Under the pieces are notes generated by a model. That model searched no databases and had not been told where the DNA came from. It saw only the letters and a list, made by a program, of their open reading frames with translations. DNA of 64,000 bases, taken from NCBI GenBank assembly GCA_035578905.1, contig JAQJVL010000155.1:558001-622000 (forward strand), written 5' to 3'. Source of the DNA: Stictocephala bisonia. Lineage: Eukaryota; Arthropoda; Insecta; Hemiptera; Membracidae. The position numbers and the translations under genes are program-made. Shown here in pieces: positions 25,410-36,854 of the stretch; position 1 is the stretch's first letter; each line of letters opens with the position of its first letter.

Positions 25410-26480
25410 AGCCACGGAGACAATAGCAAGCAAGCGTAGAAAATCAGGGAAGGGTAAGCAGGCGTAAATAACCACGAAGAGAGTAGCAAGCAAACGTAGA
25501 GAACCACGGAGGGAAGGGTAAGCATTCGTAAATAACCACGGAGAGAGTGGCAAGCAAACGTTGAGAACCATGGAGGGAAGTGTAAGCAAGTGTAAATAAC
25601 CACGAAGAGAGTGGCAAGCAAACGTTGAGAACCATGGAGGGAAGTGTAAGCAAGTGTAAATAACCACGAAGAGAGTGGCAAACAAACGTTGAGAACCATG
25701 GAGGGAAGTGTAAGCAAGTGTAAATAACCACGGAGAGAGTGGCAAGCAAACGTAGAGAACCACGGAGGGAAGTGTAAGCAAGTGTAAATAACCACGAAGA
25801 GAGTGGCAAGCAAACGTTGAGAACCATGGAGGGAAGTGTAAGCAAGTGTAAATAACCACGAAGAGAGTGGCAAGCAAACGTTGAGAACCATGGAGGGAAG
25901 TGTAAGCAAGTGTAAATAACCACGAAGAGAGTGGCAAGCAAACGTAGAGAACCATGGAAGGAAGTGTAAGCAAGTGTAAATAACCACGAAGAGAGTGGCA
26001 AGCAAACGTTGAGAACCATGGAGGGAAGTGTAAGCAAGTGTAAATAACCACGGAGAGAGTGGCAAGCAAACGTAGAGAACCATGGAGGGAAGTGTAAGCA
26101 AGTGTAAATAACCACGGAGAGAGTGGCAAGCAAACGTAGAGAACCATGGAGGGAAGTGTAAGCAAGTGTAAATAACCACGAAGAGAGTGGCAAGCAAACG
26201 TTGAGAACCATGGAGGGAAGTGTAAGCAAGTGTAAATAACCACGGAGAGAGTGGCAAGCAAACGTAGAGAACCACGGAGGGAAGTGTAAGCAAGTGTAAA
26301 TAACCACGGAGAGAGTGGCAAGCAAACGTAGAGAACCACGGAGGGAAGTGTAAGCAAGTGTAAATAACCACGGAGAGAGTAGCAAGCAAACGTTGAGAAC
26401 CACGGAGGGAAGTGTAAGCAAGTGTAAATAACCACGGAGAGAGTGGCAAGCAAGAGAACCACGGAGGGAAGTGTAAGCAA
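25410..26480 (+). repeat. 64 bp minisatellite, about 16-17 units, dimer of 32 bp
   Basis: Each unit has two related halves: AACCACGGAGAGAGTGGCAA... and AACCACGGAGGGAAGTGTAA..., each 32 bp, sharing AACCAyGGAG, AGCAA and GT positions. Edge units are more diverged. Because 64 is not a multiple of three and the unit has no minus-strand stop in any phase, all three minus frames stay open for 325-370 codons with a 64-residue period. This is not evidence of a protein. Confidence 0.97.
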
Positions 26481-26584
26481 GCTTAACGAAATATTTCGTA
26501 ATGAAGCAATGGCTTTCGGCTGTTAATAATATAAATACATATTATTTGATCCAATAGAGATTATGTACTACAAAATATTGAAAG

Positions 26585-26628
26585 CGACCAGTAAATATTT
26601 ACTTCATATTGTAAATATTTACTGGTCG
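26585..26628. repeat. perfect 17 bp stem hairpin
   Basis: CGACCAGTAAATATTTA and its exact complement flank a 10 bp loop. It lies ~100 bp after the minisatellite. It could be a small foldback insertion or a structured RNA element; nothing further supports either. Confidence 0.9.
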
Positions 26629-27369
26629 ATATTGTAAAAGTAGTCTTAGTAAAAATAATGAAAGGCAAACATAAGTGGATTAACGAGTTTATAATATGTA
26701 TGGATGATCATGTAGGCTGGTTACTAACCGAGTTTGATTTATTATCAGAAAGCGCAAATTAATAACAGATCAATGACCATATCGAAAGAGGCCTATCATG
26801 TGTGACATCGTTGTTTGCGTTGAATATACTACTATTCAAAGGAAACAAAATTTCTGCCCTCTAATCTAAATACTTATTTATTAGGACTCCAAATTAATGT
26901 TGATGACTAATAAACATCTTAGTATTTGAATCCTATTCAAAGTAGTTGGATACAACACAGAGACTAAAGATCGTAGGAAACTGTTTCAATATTGAGTTAT
27001 TTTAGGCATTTTTCACTACTGTCCAATTTAATACAACTCTATGGAAGTGAGTAACTGACAACTCTCTAAGAACCGTAAGGTGTATTCTTTTGATACTTCA
27101 CCTATGTATTTTTTACTATAGTTGCTTATTTCACAAATTCACGTATTACGTATTCTTTATTAAAATGGCTGTTTCAGATGATAAATTTCAAGAGATCCGT
27201 ATATGTTTCATATTTGCATTCGGAAATAAATAGTCTGTTGCCAAATAATTCAGTTTATTAACTTGTTTTCTCTACAGACATGGTAGTTTGTCACGTACGT
27301 GATAATCAATTTTTAATTTTTCATTTTAAGTTTTAGATCTTGTTTTCATGGCTTATCTTATATGACAGC
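26629..27369. other. unassigned AT-rich sequence
   Basis: At 26717-26745 GGCTGGTTACTAACCGAGTTTG resembles CTGGTTACTAACTGAGTTCG at 52517-52540, a very short shared piece. Otherwise nothing. Confidence 0.5.
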
Positions 27370-27605
27370 TCATGTGTCTCGTATTCTGTGGGAGGACTGA
27401 CGCCGCGGCGCCTAAGACAGGAAGGCGGTCCTTTATCTAGCCTTGGGCACGTCCTCACTTCTGTCACCGGTCCTCCATCAATATTTATAGGCTGATGACA
27501 AGTTCTGCACAATGGTTACGTCAGACTGACCTTGTCACAGAGATATGACTTAAGACCGAGAAATGAAAGTTGTGCAATCAGCTTAAATAGCTGGGCCGGT
27601 CTTTT
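27370..27605. other. GC-richer island, possible regulatory sequence
   Basis: Contains GACGCCGCGGCGCC and several GGTCCT/ACCGGTCC motifs in an otherwise AT-rich region, with no frame longer than ~50 codons. Candidate conserved non-coding or promoter-like sequence, on composition only. Confidence 0.25.
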
Positions 27606-27849
27606 GCTGAGTGCTAATAACGTTTTCAAAAGAGAACTAACTAATTAGTGTGTTGTCTGTAAGGAAAACTACGAGAATTTCAATGTTATCACAAAAACTT
27701 TTCATTGACGTTTAAAGAAGAATAGTTGTTTATGAATCGTTAAATATGACCTTTTGGACTGTTAGTAGTAATCTAATCTTCACTCCTGACCAATGTGAAT
27801 GGTTAGCCTCTGATAACTTACAAACACCTACCGCAATAAGGTATAAATT

Positions 27850-28440
27850 ATAGCCGGCTCTCTGCTGGATGGTGCCACATCCTTCCAATAAAACTGGATG
27901 AAGCTGCATTCACCCCATGAAAGTAAAGGGCATCATAACCTCTATAAGAAACTGGAAGATTTACACTCTTCAGATCAAAGTCCACGACGTTGTAACCATC
28001 CAGTTAAATTTAATGGTGATCATAAACTGTGTACATCTTGGAGGATGTTACAACTTCTGTTCGGTCTCTGAGAAATTTTAGTCCCCCCCAAAAAGATAAA
28101 GATGTTTCCTGAAACTCTTCCCAAGAAAACTGCATTCTTTTCATGCCTTAGGAAAATTACTTGCAACATCAATCGAGATTTAAACAGTTCTTGAACACTT
28201 TCTTCAATCTTTTTTAGGTTTAATGTTAGATTCGCCTTCGAGGAATGTATGTTAAACACAGCGTATCTAATGTTAACGTATCTAATGTTACTGGATAATC
28301 CCTGAATATTCCACATTGTAACGGTTAAACTCAAGGATATTGTGACTGAACAATTAGTCTGGTAGAAATCCCTCTGGTAGTAGTGGAGATCACCAAAACC
28401 TCCAATCAAACTCTTAGGAACTGCTCCACAGTAAAGATTA
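27850..28440 (-). pseudogene. unidentified decayed coding sequence
   Basis: The minus strand reads NLYCGAVPKSLIGGFGDLHY...SVQELFKSRLM...VSGNIFIFLGG in one frame (the 129-codon frame 28409-28020 is part of this). It then continues after a frameshift at the G7 run (28082-28088) as LKFLRDRTEVVTSSKMYTVY, and after a second frameshift near 28010 as LDGYNVVDFDLKSVNLPVSY...GYDALYFHGVNAASS. The protein-like composition persisting across frame changes suggests a real former coding region. A 14-15 bp tandem duplication lies within it (AACATTAGATACG twice, about 28263-28290). I do not recognise the family; a host gene exon or a transposon protein are both possible. An assembly error at the G run could explain one frameshift. 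Confidence 0.45.
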
Positions 28441-28810
28441 GTCTGTGTTTTTTTTTAATCTCGCTTATAGGATGTAAATCCTGTTCAACAAACAATGGAA
28501 CTATAAACTTCCAATGATTTTCAACAATTCTGTACTATCACAATCAAAAGATGAGGTATGAAAAAGATAAATCATTCAATAAAAAATCTGATATCAGCCT
28601 TTAAAATCTGTGACCAGCCAATTAGGTTACAAAAATCGGAATATTTTGGTTTTAGTTGAAGTTTCAATGAACGGCAATGAACTTTTTCTGATTACACCCA
28701 ATGAAGTGGCAGTGATTGTAGACCCTTTTTACGTTAAATAATAATATGAGATGGAGAAAGCATTAACTTTATGATAACTTTACAAGACAACTTTACATTA
28801 ACTTTTATAC
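28441..28810. other. unassigned AT-rich sequence
   Basis: Nothing recognised. Confidence 0.5.
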
Positions 28811-28975
28811 AACTTTATGGTACTGACCCACCCACCCACCCATACACGTTACATGGTACTGATCCACCCACCCACCCATACACGTTACATGGTACTGATC
28901 CACCCGCACAACCATACACGTTAGGTGGTACTGACCTACCCGCCCACCCACACACGTTAGGTGGTACACACTATA
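28811..28975 (-). repeat. ~42 bp minisatellite of the TACGTGTATGGGTG superfamily
   Basis: Four units of GGTACTGAyCCACCCACCCA followed by CATACACGTTACAT (third and fourth: ACACGTTAGGT). On the minus strand the core is AACGTGTATGGGTGGGTGGG. Phase length changes between units. The open frame at 28771-29040 follows from the repeat. Confidence 0.9.
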
Positions 28976-30342
28976 CGTGGCTACAATCTGGACGGAACTG
29001 TAACGTTTGGAAGGCTACAATCCTTAAAGTCAAGGTGTAAAACGTTTGAAATCAAAGTAAATTAAAGTAATAATTCATTTACCTTGATGAATTATTTCTA
29101 GAAAGCCCGAATTATAGCAAGCTTAGACTTCCCGAAAAAAGTAAGAGGAATACATGCCATAAAACTATTATAACCTCGACAACTCGGAGTCGGTTACAAC
29201 TCAATACAATTTAGTTTAAAGTGTAAACATTCCAAAAGGAATGTAATTGAAATGAGAGTTTGAGCGCAACTGAATAAAACAGTATTATGATAATTTTCAC
29301 TGACCCGCTGATCGAGTTTAAAAAATGTAATCTATTTACATAAACTAACTTTTTTCTGTATATTTGTTTTGGTGATTGTTTTTTAGCATTATTCATTCGT
29401 TGCAAGATGTTTGTTGTTAAATTGTTGAATCGGGAATTGTAAAATCATTTTTATTACTTTTATTTATTACTACAGTATTTTTTTTTTTTTTTTGTGAATA
29501 TGAATTTAACAAACGTTTGGTGTTTATGATTTGCTGTTTTAGATGCAATTTATTTTTTAATTGGTTTATATTGCAATCAATAATTTAAGAATGGAATAAA
29601 ATTATAAAGGTATATTCAATATAAAAGGCTATATTTAAGTTGAAATAGAATTCTCCAATGGCTTATAACAAAAATAAATACAAAGCAAAACATTCTACTG
29701 TTGTCGATTATGTGCAATGTTAGTAGTATTAATAATATTTCTTGTAGCATAATCTGGCTTTTAATTCAACTCAAACAAGAATACATTTTAGCAGAAGTAT
29801 TTATCATAACAAAAAAGTACTAGGATCCCACCACTTCTAGGTGGAATATGTCTGATTTATGAGATAAGCATTTTTGTATATTTATGTGAACAAAATAAAA
29901 TTTCCACGATTTTTTTTAATTGATTGTACGTTATGAAACAGGAATATCAGTGGTATGAGAAGGGTTGCGTGGGAGAGAGGTCACCCTTCACAGGAACCGG
30001 CGGTGCTAACTTCCCAGAGACGGCAGGACCTTGCCCTATGCCTTCTGGACACCTTAGCCCCTTTCAATAGCTATTGTATATATCTCAGTATCCGTGTTCT
30101 TGAGCACAATAGCAGATGACGTCACAGTCACAATGCCAGCCGGATGGAATAGTGTCAGATGCTGTTTACTCTGAGGGCGTCATCTGTAAACATAACCTAG
30201 AAATGGCTGTGTCGTGTGCTGGGTTGAATCGTGGACTAGAAACACTTATTAACTGATACTTTAAATAATAAAAGCAATACCATGCTTACAATGTAATATT
30301 AACAAACACAGAATAAGGAAAAGCTCACTTTTTACTTTTGCG
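28976..30342. other. unassigned sequence
   Basis: AT-rich except for a GC-richer patch at 29955-30190, which contains GATGACGTCACAG (a CRE-like TGACGTCA at about 30117). No gene recognised; a T16 run lies near 29477. Confidence 0.45.
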
Positions 30343-30815
30343 TTAGCATAGAGAATGTATTGTGATCGTAAATTTTTTTATAAGTTATCTAAAAATTCAT
30401 GTTAGGGTCCCCTGGACCCAAAAAAGTGTTTTTTTCGAAAAAAATTCGTTGTCTGTGTGTATGTGCAGTTCACTGGAGACCAAACGGATGGATCAATTTC
30501 ATGAAATTTGGTATGTAGGTGTATTTTTAGCCAATATCTCCACACCATTTTTAACGTTTATGAAATGTTGTTTTAAATATTTTTATTGGCAAACAACATC
30601 CGAAATTTGAATTTTCTCAAAAACAACCGTAACGATTTTCATAATTTAAAATATTTTAATACAAACCGCATATCTATAACTTGACTAGTTTTTTAGTTAT
30701 GGCAAAAAAACATATTTAGGAATCAAACTGGTAATTTTCAAAAGTTTAATTTTTTTAGTGTTTAATATGGAGGAAATTTTATGCAAATTTTTTGGAACCA
30801 TTTATTTAAATGACT
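30343..30815 (+). repeat. dispersed repeat Z, copy 1
   Basis: Matches 51656-52232 in the same orientation: GCGTTAGCATAGA, TAGGGTCCCCTG, GGAGACCAAACGGATGG, AAATTTGGTATGTA, ACTTGACTA, TATGGCAAAAAAACATATTT, AAACTGGTAATTTTC and TTTAGTGTTTAATATGG. No protein is encoded. GACCAAACGGATGG...GAAATTTGG-type sequence is familiar to me from arthropod repeats, but I cannot assign a class. Confidence 0.85.
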
Positions 30816-30879
30816 ATTAGCAACAGTTTGAAGTACGATAAGGTTAGTCCTACTATTAGTGGTTAAATTTTATATCACC

Positions 30880-30937
30880 CTCCAGCCCATACACGTGCGA
30901 TCGTATCGGCCCACCCACCCACCCACCGTATGGTGGA
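30880..30937 (-). repeat. short minisatellite relic of the TACGTGTATGGGTG superfamily
   Basis: CACCCTCCAGCCCATACACGTGCGATCG is followed by CGGCCCACCCACCCACCCAC: about one and a half units, minus orientation. Confidence 0.7.
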
Positions 30938-31338
30938 TTAATTTGAAATAAAAGACCTATCCATAAAAGACTAATAGAATAGTAGAAACCAATTAAGAGG
31001 CCTTGATAGATAAATTACCAATAAGTGTATTAATATATCAACAAAAGTAAATATTAAATTTACAAATATTGTATGCCTTATGTTTCTCTGACATTATACA
31101 AATAAACCAATCTTTTTTTGGAAAAAACCACATAGGCTTATATAACTATTCAGAAACTTAAATACATAGCTGCGTAATGTACATTTTCCATATGTCAACT
31201 AAATTAAAAAGGAATCTTGGTAATTGTGGTAACGGATCTGAGGAAGTGGGATTCTTATCGAATACGATAACACAAACCATGGAGACTCAGCGAGATGTTA
31301 ATTTAGCAATTACTCAATCGGGGCGTCAACCGATGAAC

Positions 31339-31420
31339 AGGAGAAATAAGTACTGGAGACACATTCATCTCACTGACGTATGCTTCAACTGTTTATTTCT
31401 TCTCTGTGGTTCCTACTACG
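31339..31420 (+). repeat. dispersed repeat W, copy 3, 3' part only
   Basis: GAGAAATAAGTACTGGAGAC then ACACATTCATCTCACT and TCAACTGTTTATTTCTTCTC match the second half of W at 2.93 kb (ACACACATTCAGCGCACT, CCACTGTTTCTTTCTCCTC) and 16.76 kb. Confidence 0.65.
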
Positions 31421-32140
31421 GAATATCCTGTCAATCATTCTGCAAAGGTAGTAAATTTGTCTTTATCTCTATAGATTAATATCCAAGATTGCTGGCCCAC
31501 AACCAAAAAATATCTTATTCCCAGTTAATATTTAATCTCTGGTCAATATTATTTCTAATTAATTTGATTATACTCTAATGGATCACGGCAATTACCGAAA
31601 GCACAGTGCGGATAGTTGCGCCTCTCTCTCTCCCTGTCGGAGGGTGCGTTGTACTTAATGTCTCTGAGCCAATCCAGTAGCCCTGAGATGGTGCAAGAAT
31701 GATAGTTAATATCCTATAGGTGGAGCCGGAACATATGTATATTGTTACGTTTTGATGTTTAGTACGTATAAATTATTCATATACATTATATGTACATGAA
31801 TACTGTAACTATTTAGTACTTTTAATATTTAATAGTTCATTATACGAGACTACACATATTAATAGAGTCTATTCAAATTATTTATCTTGCTCAGCGTAAC
31901 AAAGTAATGGTATCTGAACACAGTTATTGATACTATTAATACAATACCTCAGCAACAGTATAAATATGAAATTGTACATCATGTGACACTCGTTTTCCAC
32001 GAGTGTATTATTAATAATAACGATCATAATTAATAATACAGCTGTTAACTAACTCTCATGAAGAAATTATGAACACTTACTCTGAGAGCTGGACAGATCT
32101 CTATTTACAAAGCAGTGCCATTTTCTAGAATTATATATAT
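31421..32140. other. unassigned sequence with a possible LTR edge
   Basis: At 31580-31612 GGATCACGGCAATTACCGAAAGC matches the first 30 bp of the LTR at 36855 (GGATCACGGCAATTCCCCGAAGC). The downstream sequence is GC-richer for ~150 bp and then unmatched. The rest is AT-rich and unassigned. Confidence 0.4.
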
Positions 32141-34727
32141 CCAGGGTGTCTCAAACGCATAGTGGGCGAACCATTTAAACAAGAACATTGCTATAAAGTC
32201 CCCCCCTCAAAATCATATGCGTAGAATCAAATAAAAAGATTTTCATTATTCTTAGACTTCAACATTGACTGTCTAGGGTTCGAATCTTAAAATATTTTAA
32301 TGCAAACACACAGCTTGTGGCTTATAATAATTAATGCCTTGAGTATGTTGGTGCAATCGTATTTGAGTTTTACAAATCCGTTTAGAAACGTTAGCCAAAA
32401 GTATGTAAAAAAATAAGAATATTTTGTTTTTATCGCTAAATTCACAGTTTAACCTTCACTTGAAATCCAAAAATAGTCCTGAATTTCTAAGAACATGCAC
32501 TTTGAAATAATACCCAATATGGCTCAACTTTACAATATTATAACCATTTTTTAAATTTTTTTATTTTAGAAAATTTTGAAAATCCTAAAGGTCAAAAATT
32601 TTAAATATGAGTAGACCAGGCGTGTTGCATAAAACTTGTTATTGTGGCTGAAAACCTGAAATTTGTTGGTGTTTTGTGTGTTTGGACATATTGTGCACTC
32701 CGTGTGTTATCATCTGATTAACGCGATCAGCTGATTTGATCCATTATTGCAACAAAGCATATGTTCTCTCTTAATTTTATTGCTTGTAACCAAACGTATT
32801 TTATACAAACATTGCAGTTGTGGTTCTATACTGAAAATTGTAAAACTGTTAAATAATAATTTTGTTGTTATCAATTTATTATGTGTTTGGCTTGATTTAC
32901 TTTTTTTCAATGGTGTGTTTACTTTATTTTTTTACCTTGTTTAGTTTTCAATTTCACTTGTGCTTACTGTGTATGTAAATATCATTTATTGTAAAATGCC
33001 ATACACAAATGAAGAAGCATTCAGCATGTTAATGGTTTTGGGTGAGTGTCTTACCAATATCAGGGCTGCTGAAAGACTCTTATCTGAACCCTGATAGAAA
33101 CTATCAAAGTTATAAGAGTTTTGATCGCTTAGCCAATAGAGTACGAACAACAGAACAAGTTCAGGTCTCTAATCATAAAAGACGGAACTCTGTAGTCAAA
33201 CAACAGAGGTCAGCTGATATTTTAGCTGCGTTAACAATTGATCCTCAGGTGTCTACTCGGCGCCTTAAGAGGACTTAGTAGATCTACTATCAGCAGGATC
33301 CTTAAAGAAAATAGATTCCACCCGTATCATATTTCACTCCAACAAGAACTTAAAGCAAATGATCATTTGAACCGCATTAACTTCTCACTATAAGTCCAAA
33401 AAATGATTAAAAATTACCCACAATTTCATTTTAATGTTTTTTGGACTGATGAGGCCACATTAAAAAATAATAGGCAAGTTAATAGACCTACTATGCACTA
33501 CTGGAGCCCTACTAATCCTCATTGGGTAAGGGAGTTGAATCACCAAAGGCAATGGTCACTGAGCGTGTGGTGTGATATGTTCGATGGGCAAATAATTGAT
33601 TTTTACTTTTAAGGACATTTAACAGGGCCAGGGGAATTGTAAAAAACTTCCTAAACAATGGATTTTAGTTTTACTTAATGATGTATAGTATATAGATAAT
33701 ATTCCCGTAGAAATACAGCAACAAATGTAATTCATGCAATAAAAGTGTCCAGCACTTACGACCGTGACGTAAGATTCACTCTCACTGTTATGTTTGCAGT
33801 GATTGGTAGAGGGGGTCCAGTACCCTGGCTGGTGAGATCTCCAGATCTTACTTGCACATAACTGTGGAGTAGAATCAAGTATATTGTTTATAAAGCTGAT
33901 CATACATCAAGAAAGAACACGAAAGATAGAATAAAAGAAGCATGTGCACAAATAAGAAGGGAAGAAGTTTTCCATGATATTGAAGATCTTCCAACAAGGA
34001 TTGAAAAGTGTATCGAAGTAGGTGGCGGACTCTCTGAGCACCTATTACAGAGAAGAGGACACATGAATCAGCTTGCTTGGTTAAACCAGATCATAACAAC
34101 AAATTTAAAGGTTTTTAGCAACAATTTTGTTATTATTGAAGGTAGAGATATTGTTTAAACGTAAGAGTTTGTCCGTTTTTGATACTCTTTTATTTAGTAT
34201 ACAACAAGACTGGTCTTCCTATTTAAGATTTTAGCCCTTTGGGGTTTTCAAAATTTAAAAAAATAAAAAAATAAAATGGATATAATATTGTAAAATTGAG
34301 CCATATTGTGCATCATTTTAAAGAACATTTACTTAGGAATTTAAAACCATTTTTTATTTCATGTTAAGATTAAGCTGTGCATTTAGGGACAAAACAAAAA
34401 ATTACGTTTTTGACTTATCACTAAATGTAATCAAAATATAAATAAAAAATGACTTTTTTGGTCGCCATTTTAAAACTGATACGTAAAACTCAAATCCGAT
34501 TGCGCCAAAATACTCAGGGCGTTAATACCTTTAATATGATATGCCACATGATATATGTCTGCATTAAAATATTTTAAGATTCGAACCCTGGACAATCATT
34601 AATGAGGTCTAAGAATAATGAAAATAGTTTTATTTGATTTTACCCGTGTGGTTTTTTAGGGGGGGGGGGGACTTTACAGCAATGTTCTTGGTCAAATGGT
34701 TCGCCCCAATGCATTTGAAACACCTTC
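32141..34727 (+). mobile_element. Tc1/mariner-like transposon with ~500 bp terminal inverted repeats
   Basis: About 2.6 kb. The left arm (32141-32638) and the reverse complement of the right arm (34192-34727) align throughout: AGGGTGTCTCAAACGCAT / AAGGTGTTTCAAATGCAT, GCGAACCATTT, AAGAACATTGCT, TTCGAATCTTAAAATATTTT, TTTGAGTTTTAC and GTAGACCAGGCGTGTTG. A G/C homopolymer differs in length between arms. A degraded transposase lies between them. Arms this long are unusual beside the few-dozen-base ends of most mariner elements. The TA target duplication is not clean: TATATATCC precedes the left end, and T-rich sequence follows the right end. Confidence 0.9.
32996..34070 (+). pseudogene. transposase pseudogene of an IS630/Tc1/mariner-type element
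   Basis: Starts MPYTNEEAFSMLMVLGE, consistent with the N-terminal helix-turn-helix region of insect transposases of this type. It then continues in other frames: PDRNYQSYKSFDRL, ILAALTIDPQVSTRRLKR, RILKENRFHPYHISLQQELK, then FHFNVFWTDEATLKNNRQVN and PTMHYWSPTNPHWVREL. The D of WTDEA is the first catalytic aspartate. The expected second-aspartate segment (FQxDGxPAH type) lies near 33740-33760 but is replaced by stops. IGRGGPVPWLVRSPDLT near 33800-33850 holds the third acidic site. At least two frameshifts (about 33090 and 33270) and stops at about 33391 and 33610 make it dead. It ends with an IEKCIEVGGGLSEHLLQ-like tail at about 34000-34050. Confidence 0.88.
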
Positions 34728-34740
34728 TTTTTTTTATTTA

Positions 34741-34968
34741 GAAAAGGAGAGCCCAACCTCCTTCTTTACCTTAGTCTTCCCATTCCTCATAGACTATTGA
34801 TCTGTGCGAGGAACTTAATCAGACAGAGTAAGGGGGTGAATCAGTACAGTAGAAGGTGAATATTACTGATAAATCTTCCGGTCTAGGCCGGATTCGAACC
34901 AGCGCTTTCTCTAACCCAAGCTCAAAGTCCTGACGCCTTAGACCACTCGGCCACCCGCTCGCCCAATT
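34741..34968 (-). mobile_element. tRNA-derived SINE, family A, copy 4
   Basis: The best-preserved copy. On the minus strand: GGTGGCCGAGTGGTCTAAGG (box A), GCTGGTTCGAATCCGGCC (box B), then AATATTCACCTTCTACTGTA, CCCCTTACTCTGTCTGATTA and CTATGAGGAATGGGAAG. It abuts the right end of the Tc1/mariner-like element with only ~13 bp between, so one probably inserted at the edge of the other. Confidence 0.9.
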
Positions 34969-35085
34969 GTGTCCGCTCGCCACCTTCCGTAGTGTCCACG
35001 TCGATTGCGACTTTTAAGCGGAAGCCGTGTCAGTATTAAAAGAACCGAGGTTAGACATATCGCCTACAATCTATACAGCACTATG
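34969..35085 (-). repeat. SINE head module, copy 2
   Basis: On the minus strand: GATTGTAGGCGATATGTCTA, CTCGGTTCTTTTAA, ACACGGCTTCCGCTTAA, CAATCGACGTGGACACTAC. It matches 4410-4505 and runs directly into the family A tRNA-like head at 34968. Confidence 0.65.
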
Positions 35086-35763
35086 TCGCTAAGTAGCTGG
35101 CTTACAACACTGCACCCCTAGTGCCGACATGTTATATAAATGTCATGTAAATATTATTTATATACTTACAAGTTTCTTACTTACTTACAAGTTCTTGTTA
35201 GACTTAAAACAACCCTTACATCTGTTGTTCTTGGCCACTTACTGTGCACGTTTTTCAGCAGTTCATAATCTAACTGCCAAACTATACGTAATACTAATGA
35301 ACATAACAAGCTACGTAATCAACCAATCGACCAGGAAAGATCGTAAATAGTTCAGTGCTCAGGCTGGTCCTCCTTCAACGGGCCCTCCAAGGTCCATCCA
35401 GGGTCCTCCTTGACCCTGCTGTGTCGTCTAGACGATCCTGAGTCCTTCCTGGTCAGCGGGCGGTCCCCAACAAAGGCGCGGCCTTTCCATTGCTGTTGAT
35501 CAAGACTAGATCATTAGTTTGGCTCTTGATTCATTGTTGATTGTTCAATTGTTCCTCGTTGTTTTGCAGTTCAGGGTGATTGGAAGTTAATTAATACAAT
35601 CATTACATATTTCGTTCCACGATGACGTTGTTATCAGCAAAATATCTAAATCAGTAGTTTTATTCATTGATAGTTTTAATAATATTATAAAATACATTAT
35701 CATGAACCGTGTATTATATAATTCTTAATTTTTATTTTGTTGTAGTAGCCTATCGTCTACACG
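35086..35763. other. unassigned sequence
   Basis: Includes a GC-richer part at 35350-35490 with repeated GGTCC/TCCTCC/TCCTTG words, possibly a very old tandem repeat. No gene. Confidence 0.45.
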
Positions 35764-35870
35764 TCTACAGAAAGGATACGTCCAGTGTTACAGACCCACC
35801 CTCCTTCCCAGACACGTCCAATGTTACAGAACCACCCTCCCTCCCAGACACGTCCAGTGTTACAGTGTTA
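35764..35870 (-). repeat. ~39 bp minisatellite, diverged superfamily member
   Basis: Three units of ACGTCCARTGTTACAGAMCC followed by ACCCTCCYTCCCAGAC. On the minus strand: GACGTGTCTGGGAGGGAGGG, comparable with ACGTGTATGGGTGGGTGGG after a few changes. Confidence 0.75.
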
Positions 35871-36849
35871 TATACGTTGCTGGTACAATCCGTAGAAAAC
35901 TGGAGTCAAAAAATGATACGCCAGTTTTTTTTCGAGGATGATTACCACAAGATATGTATGTGTTGCTATTATCTATAACTGCGTGTCATCTCAATATATA
36001 AACATGTTTTGCCTTTCTGTCTAACAGTCTTCTCCAGTGAATAATTTTAACGAACTCGACCCTCCGAACCTCTACCTGGTGTTGGCTTTGGAACTACTGT
36101 ACTTACAACTTTGAATAGTCGTGGCAGTTGACTCTCTTTCCTTGCTTGGCTACCAGGCAACGCCAGTAGCTGACAACCACATTTTCCTATTAAAAATTCC
36201 TTCAATTGAAATTTATGTCAGCTTACGATTCAAATTTTACCAAACGCGACAGCTTTTTAGGACAAAAACGTAACTAGTTTCTCCTGAGATATATTGCTTC
36301 AAAGATTATTTAGTAATTTTAAATATATATACGAAATTAGAACTATAGTTATTGGTATAAAATAAATCAAGGGATTGAAATTTAAATCTGATATCAGGAC
36401 TCTGTTCGCTTTAAAAAATGTTTAAAATTGTACGTTCATAAATAAAGCTGTAATATGCCATTTGAATTTATCAATGGCTTTGTAGCGTATTAAATCCAAT
36501 AAGGCGACAGGTGTAGCAGAATGTAATTACAGCTTTAGTCACAGGTGTTGACATATCTTCAATAGTATCTCCCATGAAGCTGATATTAGTAAGTCATTAA
36601 AGAAAATCTAGGGGTATAATTTTTACATACTGACTTTGCAGTCCTCGTGAACCTGCAGGGATGTGCGTAAATTTTATTCGGCAAATAAACCATCATACGT
36701 AAGCCTAGTTAACGATACATTAACGATTGAACCACTACGTCTTATTATTATTGTATTTATGTATTATATATTATATTTAAAATACATAGGTTTAAAATCG
36801 TATTTTTATGTTTTAAGACGTATTCTTGTCTGTTTATACGTCACCGAGC
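35871..36849. other. unassigned sequence
   Basis: No gene or repeat partner recognised. Confidence 0.5.
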
Positions 36850-36854
36850 ATATT

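Noticed and set aside
25340..26480. Three overlapping minus-strand frames of 325-370 codons, hydrophobic, like a membrane protein
   Set aside because: All three phases are open because the 64 bp unit lacks minus-strand stops; the hydrophobic pattern is the same in each phase and follows from the unit.
27370..27605. A CpG-island promoter for a nearby gene
   Set aside because: No downstream coding sequence could be identified in either direction; kept only as a composition note.
31580..31760. A third LTR copy
   Set aside because: Only the first ~30 bp match the LTR start; the rest does not align, so it is noted as a possible edge and not called as an LTR.
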